Assembly (NCBI GenBank): GCA_037074705.1
Contig: CM073592.1
Coordinates: 25,206,629 to 25,270,628, forward strand
Origin: Zhengitettix transpicula
Taxonomy: Eukaryota > Arthropoda > Insecta > Orthoptera > Tetrigidae
DNA length: 64,000 bases
Reading direction: 5' to 3'
This document shows, in pieces, positions 55,385-64,000 of this stretch. The notes below the pieces were generated by a model. That model had not been told where the DNA came from and made no database searches. It saw only the letters and a list, made by a program, of their open reading frames with translations. The first letter of the stretch is position 1; each line of letters opens with the position of its first letter. The translations under genes were made by a program, and so were the position numbers.

Positions 55385-55540
55385 TTATCGACGTTTCGTC
55401 CTTGTTTGGGACGTTTCAGTTACACCAAACAAGATAGAAGAACCTTCCGACTAAATTTTTACACTCATGAACTGTATACAAAATTATTAAAAAACTGTCA
55501 AACCTGAAGAGGTTCCAGAAGAGGACGAAACGTCGTGAAA
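55385..55540. repeat. Short foldback with two hammerhead-like motifs
   Basis: Minus motif at 55386-55420 (stem GTCC/GGAC, first box CTGAAAC off consensus) faces the plus motif at 55504-55537 (CTGAAGA, G, GTTCC loop GGAC, GAAACGTCG). Confidence 0.5.
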
Positions 55541-56215
55541 TTAATATTGTTTTGCTAATAAACATTAAAGCATTCTTTTATGACTCATAGCCATCTGTTT
55601 ATTAATTTATACGCTGTTATATTTGACAAAAATAAATTACTTTCTACGTGGTCACTTATTTTTTTATTTAGATTTACTATTCATACATTTATAAATTTTA
55701 TGTGTCGACATTTAGCTGTAATTTTAGTAACTTATGTTGCACTCGTCCAGTTTCTATTGAAGTGAAACTCCTTGCAAGCTTGGAGATGTTATCTGGTGAA
55801 TACGCTACGGAATTTAGTGTGACGCCGTCAGGTCTTATTCCACTTGTTTGTGATCCTTCCATATCTTGCTCCAGAGGTCCAGTTTATTTTCCTTATTATT
55901 CAGATATAATGCGGTATTTTAAACAATTTTTTTTTTGTGTTGCCAAAGTGGGCTTTAACCTGTCAAGATATTATTGACGTTTCCAGGATCACCATCAAAA
56001 GTTTTCAGCTCTCGCCTCTAACTTATTTCACCGTGGAGACTTACGAGGAAGTTGGTGGCGTTGTTCCAGAGTGTCACTTCCTCTTTCCTTTAATGAAATG
56101 TAATTTCACGCAAAGTGAAATTCAACCAAAACAAACTCCTCCAGTGAAATTCACCGAAGAGTGATTTAACTATTGATGAGGAAAAATGAGCTCGTACAAC
56201 GTTTAAGATTTATTT
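55541..56215. other. Unassigned AT-rich stretch with short frames
   Basis: Frames of 61-91 codons at 55580-56164 on plus do not match a family I know. No splice-consistent gene built. Confidence 0.35.
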
Positions 56216-56220
56216 AATTT

Positions 56221-56830
56221 ACTAGCTGGGTGCCCGGCGTTGCTCGTGTACTTATTTATATAAACTCGAAAAAGTATTTAATTGAATACTTAAATATATT
56301 CCTTGAGTATTTCAGGATATAATTGTCAATCGTCACTCAGTCTTCAAACATTACGAAATATTACATTGATGAAATTGTTAGCTAGACTCACAACTAATAT
56401 AGCACGAAAATTAACTTACATTTTCCGCAAGGATGGTAAAGTAATTCGTATTCTTCTTTATTACCATTCGATGGAGTATTGCTGTATAAAATTATACTTT
56501 TTATTTAAAGAAAATATTTCTGCTTTATTTAATTCCTAATTCCTTTGTTCGTTGCGTAGTAACGTCTTTCTCTCGCGTGACGTCATTGTCTCTTGGCGCG
56601 CAGTAATTTAATATTTAATGATCACGGTTTTTAATTATAATTCTTTCCACATGTATGCTAGGCGTTTCTCACCCTCACAGTACCGTTTCTCGTATTTTGA
56701 AGAATACGTATACCAATTTTTGTTGCATTCTGTCCACGCAATAAAATTTCTATTAAGATTACCGTAAATACAAACATACATACATACATACATACAAATA
56801 TACATCCTTTTTTATTATATAGAAGATTAC
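56221..56830 (+). repeat. Repeat family T, variant subfamily, plus copy
   Basis: ACTAGCTGGGTGCCCGGCG start, shares its body with 41661-42246 in reverse, ends in ACATACATACATACATACA at about 56771-56799. Confidence 0.75.
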
Positions 56831-56869
56831 AAATGGTCAGTTTGTCCGATGGGAGATACACGAAATTAC

Positions 56870-58200
56870 AATAAATAAGTAAAATTATTTATTTAATTTT
56901 ATCATTGAACCCAATCAGTCATCAAATTGCAATAAAAATGTAATTGATTATTTTGGCAAATTGCCATTTTTTTTTAAAAAAAATAATTTTATACAACAGT
57001 TTTAAATTTAACAACGATCCAACATTGAATTTTGTTACAAAGAATTTAATATAATTTAAGAAAAACATTCATTTACAAATAATAAATTTAAAACAAGTTG
57101 ATGATGGGTGTTTTTATAATTTTAGGACCACAATAAATTTAAAATATTTTTTTAAAAAATAAATATTACATTTAAATAAAAAAATTGTAAATGGGATCCT
57201 TGTTAAATTGAAAATGGTTCTATAGAATTACTTTTTCTCTGTACAGAAGAATTTTGCACTTCAAAATTGGTGACTGATAAAAAAACAAAGGAGTTAATAC
57301 TAAAATTATTGAATCATCAGTTTTTTTTAATATAAATTTTAAATTACTGAAGATAAGTATAATTATTTTGAATAAAAAAAAACTAGTCGTAAGGACAGAA
57401 TTTCAATTATAAAAATGTATATGATAAATAACATTAATTGAAGATCGATTTTGAAAAGGATTTTACGTATAAAAATATAAGAATAATATTGTCCTGGTCT
57501 GAAAAGGAAAATAATGGAATTAATAGAGATTAATCATTCCTGATGTATAATTGAGTTGGTCAACATTTACGAATTTAATTTAGTGATACTATTTTTCCGA
57601 TATTTCTGAAATATTGGAAACGGCAAGGAAGGACCAATTAACTTTGTATAGCAGTTTGGTTGATCCACTGTCCCTGCAGTCGAAATAATATCTTTGGTTT
57701 TGTATCGCTTTGAGAATCATCTTTGTGCTGAATGAATTCTTTGCGACCTGTGTCTGCCATATTTCCGAAGTGTTGGGTCCAGTGGCCCTTGTACGTCGCG
57801 TATTTGCAGATCCAACTCCTACCAGAGGAACGATATCGTGTATCTGGGAGCTGTCATCGCCGTGGGACTGTCTACAGTGGCAAGGACGAGGCCTGGAATG
57901 CGGCACCATCTGGAACCACCAAACCCCGAGACACTCGATTTACCGAGGTCCTCCGCTGGCTAAAAACATCCGCGGTTCCGCCAAGGACGGTTGACCACAG
58001 CGACCAGAAGTCGCTTCCAACGCGTTCACTGTGCCGTGACTCACGTAACAACTGATGTCGATGGACTCCCTTTTGCACTATTTAAACATACAGTAATTAG
58101 ATGTCTTCTGGGAGAAGTTAACATAATAAAAAAAAATCTTAAATTGGAGTTACCAACTTACAACAAAAAATTGCGTAATTAACATAATTACAAAGTTTAA
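56870..58200. other. AT-rich DNA around a GC-rich island at 57700-58080
   Basis: The island has long overlapping open frames on both strands (94-107 codons plus, 106 minus). No domain was recognised in any of them, so it is not called as a gene. The flanks are AT-rich and featureless. Confidence 0.35.
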
Positions 58201-58204
58201 TTTA

Positions 58205-58320
58205 TCAGTGAATAAACCAGCCAAATTAGCCAGAAAAATATTTTTATAAAACAAAAACTTAGAAAATATTAAGATAATAATTTATCACGACGCATCGTTC
58301 CTTTTTTTTGCGGAATATAA
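58205..58320. repeat. Foldback family B, single arm
   Basis: AATAAACCAGCCAAATTAGC at 58212 on and CACGACGCATCGTTCC at 58288 on match one arm of the element at 19565-19930. Confidence 0.6.
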
Positions 58321-58329
58321 AAACTTCTA

Positions 58330-59550
58330 CAAGTCAGAAAATACAAAGGTTATGATTTTTAAAATGTATTAATAAATTACCATAAGGTAATACAAGCTTA
58401 ATAGAAATAAATGTTAGTGAAAATTCTCAGAAATTACGTTTATATGCTCAAGTTAAACCTGTGATATGTGACCGTAAATTTGTGGAAATATGGCGAGCGT
58501 TATGCTGGCTTCTTAACGATGCAGCGATGAACAGCAGTAAAGAAAAAAATTGAACCTATACCTTCGTTTTCGACTTCATTTAGCAACTTATTCACTTCTT
58601 ACTAGCAGCTTATATGTTTAAAATTCAATATTTGCCATTATATGTTCAATTTTACCCTAGATGCCGTATTTTATTTTTCTATCTACATCTCTTTCTCATT
58701 TCTCATTTGGGACGAAACACACTTTCAACCTTGTTAACAAATTATCTAATTTAATTATTATAATTATAAATTATTTTTTATTTCACTGAACTTCCCACCT
58801 CTCTGCTTACCATTTTGTTGAAGTTCCGTGCCCAAGAAACCCTTCGGAACAACTATCGTAATAACTTTCTTTTTGAAAAAAAAATAACGGTATTCTCTTT
58901 CTTGAAAATTATCTGACATTCTATAAATTATCACATGTATATTTAATGGCAAAATAAGTAAAAATAAAATAATTAACTATAAATAAAAATTGAAAAAGAA
59001 CGAATTAAACTGTCTGGTCAAATTCGGCATTATTTATGTCATACAAACAGAGCTAAAAATATAACCTTTAAATTAAAATTTACAATTAAGCAGAAATCTC
59101 GTTTCTCTCCGTTACTTAGGAACTTATTCAGTTCTTACTAAAAATTAATTTAAAAAATATAATGAAAAAGACAATTGAAGGGTGAATCCCATAAAAATAA
59201 ATAAATTTAGTTTACTTACATAATTACGAAACTAATATTTAATATAGATATTTTTCATAGACAAACAAAACGTTTCAACCTTACATGAGAGATGTTTACA
59301 GGTATTTTTTAAGAGACATCTCTGAGATGCATTGCGAAGAATTATAAAATTATTTATTAAATATTTTTATTAATTTAATTATTAACCACCATGATGACGT
59401 AGTTCAAAAATTCGGAATTTAACTGATTGGACAGAGTAACTAATGTCTGCATAGGAAAATTAAAGGGTTGAATTTTCTTTTCTGACTGGTAAATAATTTA
59501 GAGCCTATATAAAAAAATATAGCATCAATTATTTTAAAAAAAATCACTTT
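58330..59550. other. AT-rich, nothing recognised
   Basis: No coding frame or repeat structure identified. Confidence 0.5.
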
Positions 59551-59564
59551 AAATTCACTCTTGC

Positions 59565-60099
59565 TTTTTTTTAGGGCAACAGGCTACATGAGGGTGATCC
59601 ACTTTGGGCAACTCCCCTTTAATAGCATAGGAAGGGATTTGAAAGGGGGGATGCAGAAGGGTAGAGGAAGGTAGCCAGGGGTTAACTAGGGCCCCCGGGC
59701 TATATTTTAAGGATCCTGCCTGGCATTCGCCTAAAGAAATGCAGGGAAAACCCTAGAAAAACCTGCATCAGGTAGGTCGGGCATTGGGTACTTGTCCCAC
59801 GCCCTTCCGATAGCAGGAGAGGAGTTTGCTGTGGGGACGCAGCATTCCCTTCTCCGTGACTCGACCAGTTTAGGAGGCAGCTGGCCGACTATTCCAATGG
59901 GAATAGCGAACAACTCTAACCGTATGCCCAAGGTCTGCGACCCCGGAACGTACACCTCTCAAAACAGGCCGAGGTGCCTCGGCTTGTGGGAACCTTAGTT
60001 CAAAAACGGAGAGGAAAAGGCATACCAAAAGGTAGCCCCTTCGTATCTCTCCTAAAAGGTTCTGCCTGCGAGAGAGAATCCTCTCGCAGGCTTTTTTAG
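59565..60099 (-). mobile_element. GC-rich poly(A) retroposon, copy 9 (near full length)
   Basis: T-run at 59565-59572, flanking 11-bp duplication TTCACTCTTRC (59554-59564 and 60100-60110). Its 5' end forms a perfect 11-bp hairpin, arms 60064-60074 and 60081-60091 with a 6-base loop. Confidence 0.88.
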
Positions 60100-60110
60100 T
60101 TCACTCTTAC

Positions 60111-60447
60111 TTTTTTTTAGGGCAACAGGCTACATGAGTGTGATCCACATTGGGCAACACCCTTTTAATAGCATAGGAAGGGATTAGAAAGGGGGGATGC
60201 GGAAGGGTAGAGGAAGGTAGCAGAGGGTTACTAGGGCCCCCGGGCTATGGTTTAAGGATCCTACCCGGCATTCGCCTAAAGAAATGCAGGGAAAACCCTA
60301 GAAAAACCTGCATCGGGTAGGTCGGGCATTTGGTACTTGTCCCACACCCTTCCGATAGCGGGAGAGGAGTTTGCTGTGGGGACGCAGCATTCCCTTCTCC
60401 GTGCCTCGACCAGTTTAGGAGGCAGCTGGCCGACTATTCCAATGAAA
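60111..60447 (-). mobile_element. GC-rich poly(A) retroposon, copy 10 (5'-truncated)
   Basis: Begins with its T-run directly after the duplication of copy 9 and breaks off at TTCCAATGAAAAG, so only the 3' portion is present. The two copies lie in tandem, same orientation. Confidence 0.8.
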
Positions 60448-60449
60448 AG

Positions 60450-62435
60450 CGGTGTGTATTTATAAGTAAATAATTTTTTTTTATCGACAGTAGGAGATAA
60501 TTTTATTGAAGTAACAAAAATAATTAAAGAAAAAAACAATGAGCTTCAGAAGAAAGATATACCCAAACCACAGACCAATCGTTGTGAGCCAAGTTAACCC
60601 TTCCCGTACGAAGGTCGAGGATTGTCACCCAAATTCCGTCCTCATTGTTCACTGTGTCTGTTCTTCATCTACACGGCCATTTAGAAACGTCTCTACCAGA
60701 TATGTTTCTCCTACAGCGAGGTTTTTTTTTTTTTGCTATTTGTTTGTTCAACACGAGACAGGCTCGTTAGCTCAACCGTGAAGGAAATGCTCTTTCATCG
60801 CAACCTATATTCCTCTGATTATTTACCAACTTGTTTGCTCTTCTTTTGTCAGTTTTGCTGAAACAGTTTCCTCGTTTCCCTTTTACGGTAGATGATATCA
60901 AACACTGTCGGCATGAAGATAGTTATTCCCTAAACTTCGCCTATAAGAAGATCAAGAAATATTTTTTCTTTTAAAAATATCTCATGTGATTAATTTTACA
61001 TGCTAGTCTGTACCGTTCACGAGTCTTTGTCAACTGTATTTAATAATAATAAGCCGCCGGGGATGATTGTGAAAGATTCGTTTAACCTTGGATGACGTTC
61101 CCTTTTCCTCTTGTTGGAATGTCTGTGTCTGTCCTCACGGAGTGAGTCGTATTTGATTAGAGGAATTCCGCCAGACAGTTGCCAAGGTCTGAGGATTAAT
61201 CGTGATCCTACCTGTCGACAGATCGGGGGTAAGAGGGCGCCCTGAATAATGCTCCAATCCTGGATCACTGCCAAATGTAAACAAGTAAACATACACGCTC
61301 ATACCGTCACACACACACACACACGCCCTGGAGCCTAACTTCATGTCTTCTTCTGTAGGAATGCAAACTAAGAGTTAGTCTCTAAAACGTCGAGGCTGGA
61401 GGACGCTAAATTTATCAGTTTGTACAACCAATTAAAAATTTATTTCTCTACATCCCTGTTCTCGTAACATTATTTTGTCTTCAACTGATATATTTTGAGC
61501 GTCTTATTTCAAATAAGCCGAAGTTTTCCTTTGATTCAACTGTGCAACCTCCAAATTATGCTTCATCACTCTCAATCTGCCGCCAGTTTCTGGAGGTTGA
61601 GCTTCCTGTTGGAGTTATAACGAAATATTAACTATAAAATTGTTATTATAGCCAAGAAATATTTTTTTTGGGAAGAGCCGGGATTAAAAATGTCTAAAAT
61701 AAAGAATAATTATTATTAATTTATATAGAATAAACCCTAGTAAACTGGATCATCACATCATTTATTTGTTTCCTCTTACCGTCTGATCAGTGCAATTTTT
61801 TAAGAGGTTTAAAATTTAAACTCAATTTTTTTTCATCGTTTCTCTCTCGTTCGTGAAAGAATTTTAGTCACTTTGCTTTACATTTTAAATTTTCATACAT
61901 GATTTATACATTTGTTCAAGTGGAATACCGTCATAATTTTCACCCCGTTTCTCGCTGAACAAAGAACGTGTTTCATGACGGTTTAAAAAGTGAAGACATG
62001 GAATTTGATGATGTGATAGAAAAAATGGAAACACCAGCACGAATACCCCAACCAATTGAAGATGTATATTCAGGTAATAATTGATTGTGATTGGGAACAT
62101 TGATTAAATTTAATAAATTAACCAATAAAGTCAGAGAAAAAAATTGTTATTCAATGAATTAAATTACAGAATTACATGAATTATATAATGAAGAAGACAA
62201 GTAAAAGGTAAAATTAAGTGATAAAATAAGTACCACACAACTTTTCTGTAATCCTTGATGCTTTATATTTTTAAAATGATTTTGTAAGACTGACGTTTTA
62301 TATTTCATTAATCATGAAATAAAATAATATATAAAGAAATTTAAAATTTCTTACCAACTTTTGGATCTCAGTATGGAAAAAAATTTTTTTACTTAATTTA
62401 ATTATATACATTTTTTCTAAAATTAATGAGTAAAA
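60450..62435. other. Intergenic, mostly unassigned
   Basis: Contains (CA)n at 61308-61324. A short acidic ORF, 61998-62084 (MEFDDVIEKMETPARIPQPI...), is followed in frame by a possible donor TCAG/GTAATA at 62073. A partial family A foldback arm lies near 62215-62270. None of this supports a gene call. Confidence 0.4.
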
Positions 62436-62439
62436 AAGG

Positions 62440-62493
62440 TCAAAAGTAACGTCTGGTGTGCCTCAAGGATCAGTATTCGGACCATTGTTGTTT

Positions 62494-62520
<27 letters not shown>
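62440..62520 (+). pseudogene. CR1/R1-like reverse-transcriptase fragment, left part
   Basis: Frame VTSGVPQGSVFGPLLFLIY at about 62450-62505, the RT block 4 motif, running into an (AT)n tract and then interrupted by the LTR at 62529. The RT C-terminal part continues at 63600. Confidence 0.8.
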
Positions 62521-62528
<8 letters not shown>

Positions 62529-62531
<3 letters not shown>

Positions 62532-63510
62532 AATAATTAAATATAATATGAATGTGGCGTTTCTAAATGAAAGAACTTAAGTGAAAACTATTAAACAAGA
62601 TTTATTAACCATTTTAAAACAAGTATAAAATACACAAAATATTTGGGTTCTCAGGGTCTTGAACTGGGTTTGATAAATGGCAGAATTTATATAATCAAAA
62701 TTACATTTACCTTTTATGGAAATCAATGCGTCTGAACATAGACGAAATTTGTTGTGGAAGAAATAATACTAAAGATTGAATTTAAACAATTTTAATTTTA
62801 TCAAGAATTAAGGATCTCATTTTATCGATAATTAAATAATTAAAGAACGATCTGACTTTTATCTTTTAAACACGGTTTACAAATGATTTTAAAGTTTTTC
62901 TCTACTTACGGCCGCCCAGGTCTCTTTTTAGCTTTTCGTGCACAATTTTGGGGACGTCACTGATTCTAAGTTCTCACAGACTCTAAATGTTCACAGGCTC
63001 TAATTGGCGTTGTTTGTTAGTTGGTTTAACACAAATTGGTTGGTTCTCGATGCTTTACTGCAACCTGGATTTGTTGATCTCGTGACTTTAGTTGAAAATG
63101 GACTTCATTGGTTTGTCTATGGCCAGCATGATGAATCTACGCTCGACCACCGAATACACACAAGTTGCTCTGTCTCCTTCCCGACTGAATATTGCTTTAC
63201 CTTTTAATATTTGAAAGCATCTTTGTGACTGGACCACATTCTTTTGTTCTGACTGCCGACTGTAAAACTTTTCGTCTGATCTATTCTCTGTCTGCTGCCC
63301 GACTGTAAAGCTTTCAAACTGCTTGCTGTCCGCTGCCCGACTGAATTCTTCGTCTCGTAAATTTTGAGCGCGTAAAACCTTCCCAACCGATCAACAATGT
63401 TTTCTTTGCCTTGCCGGTTTGTTGCGGCGTCCGCTCTATATCCACTAATAATGAGTCCTCTACAATTCAACTTTTCAATTAGAACAATGCCTTAATTACC
63501 AATTACTACA
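62529..63510 (-). repeat. Solo LTR, minus strand, 982 bp
   Basis: Plus view TGTAATAATTAAATATAA at 62529 and CCAATTACTACA at 63510. Contains the family's GGGTCTTGAACTGGGTTTGA segment at 62653. ATAT on both sides (62525-62528, 63511-63514) could be the target duplication, though the AT-rich site makes this weak. No primer-binding-site-like string flanks it, as expected for a solo LTR. Confidence 0.7.
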
Positions 63511-63599
63511 ATATTAATAATTTTTCAATTAAAATCAGATCTAAAATTATATTTTTTTTGCTGATGATTAATCATTTTTATCTCAAATTTAAGGGTGGG

Positions 63600-63990
63600 A
63601 AAAAAAATTAAATTCTGCGTCTCGAGAGGGCGTTGTAAATACTTGCATTTAGTAATTAGAATATTAAGAAAGGAGACCGTAAAACCAAAAGAACTTGTCT
63701 GTTAATCTCTGGTTGGTCACATATTCGAGTACGGTGCATGTTTTTTTTTTGGAAAACAGCACTAGAAGGGGTAAAAAAACTTTAGGAGAACAGAAAATTG
63801 ATTAAACTGGAACAGGGTCCCTTAGGGTTGGATTATTTGACAACCAGAAGGAAGAAACATAGGCTTATATCATTATTTCAACGTACACGGGAATAAACAA
63901 AGCGTGGAAAGACGTACAGAGGTGATAAGCTTGGAGAAACAATTTACAAATTGAAGGGCTGATCAAAAATTTAAATACACGTGGTGAAAT
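63600..63990 (+). pseudogene. CR1/R1-like reverse-transcriptase fragment, C-terminal part
   Basis: Degenerate frames resemble the RT C terminus: CVSRGRCKYLHLVIRILRK, SLVGHIFEYGACF (the family pattern is LVRPxxEYG), then RRKKHRLISLFQRT-like and KAWKDVQR-like pieces. Together with 62440-62520 it forms one element split by the LTR. Confidence 0.65.
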
Positions 63991-64000
63991 TTTTATTCAT

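Noticed and set aside
16997..60539. Recurring open frames of 60-150 codons (for example at 17012, 32780, 59731, 60276) with a shared AWDKYPMPDLPDAGFSRVF segment
   Set aside because: They are readings of the GC-rich poly(A) retroposon. Overlapping frames are open on both strands, they break differently in each copy and no start is conserved, so the similarity is nucleotide repeat identity and not protein conservation.

Overview
This is a piece of an AT-rich animal nuclear genome, almost certainly an insect or other arthropod. It holds spliced host genes with GT-AG introns and a dense mixture of jockey-type, CR1/R1-like, mariner, LTR and foldback repeats. I cannot name the order or species from the sequence alone. 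Four host genes are recognisable by protein similarity, and all lie in the first 38 kb.

Layout. (1) 1-640, plus strand: the last two exons of a carotenoid oxygenase (NinaB/BCO/RPE65 family). (2) 1480-3129, minus: a complete three-exon SFT2-domain vesicle-trafficking protein (SFT2D3-like), convergent with gene 1. (3) 4235-25652, minus: a CRAL-TRIO lipid-binding protein (TTPA/clavesin/retinaldehyde-binding type). Its 276-codon ORF is split over six exons, with a 14.3-kb first intron that holds most of the repeats of the left half. (4) 35515-37876, plus: a complete four-exon Fis1 (mitochondrial/peroxisomal fission) gene. From 38.4 kb to the right end I find no convincing host gene; it is repeat-rich intergenic or intronic DNA.

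Repeats. A GC-rich, poly(A)-tailed retroposon family of about 550 bp has ten copies, several with clear target-site duplications. A family of LTRs of about 0.92-0.98 kb, several attached to a primer-binding-site-like sequence, has no gag or pol nearby. Another family starts TAGCTGGGTGCCCGGCG. There are jockey and CR1-like reverse-transcriptase fossils, one decayed mariner with both inverted termini, and a possible piggyBac-like fragment. Many small foldback elements are also present.

The most striking signal is a motif that recurs in several otherwise unrelated foldback and repeat families: CTGANGA, one or two spacer bases, a stem-loop, then GAAAC. Between copies the stem sequence changes while pairing is kept. 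This is the layout of a hammerhead ribozyme core. A related, degenerate version is tandemly repeated six times at 21.9-22.8 kb inside an element with inverted ends. Functionally, carotenoid oxygenase and CRAL-TRIO proteins both belong to carotenoid/retinoid/tocopherol biology, so their closeness is worth noting, but co-regulation is only a possibility.
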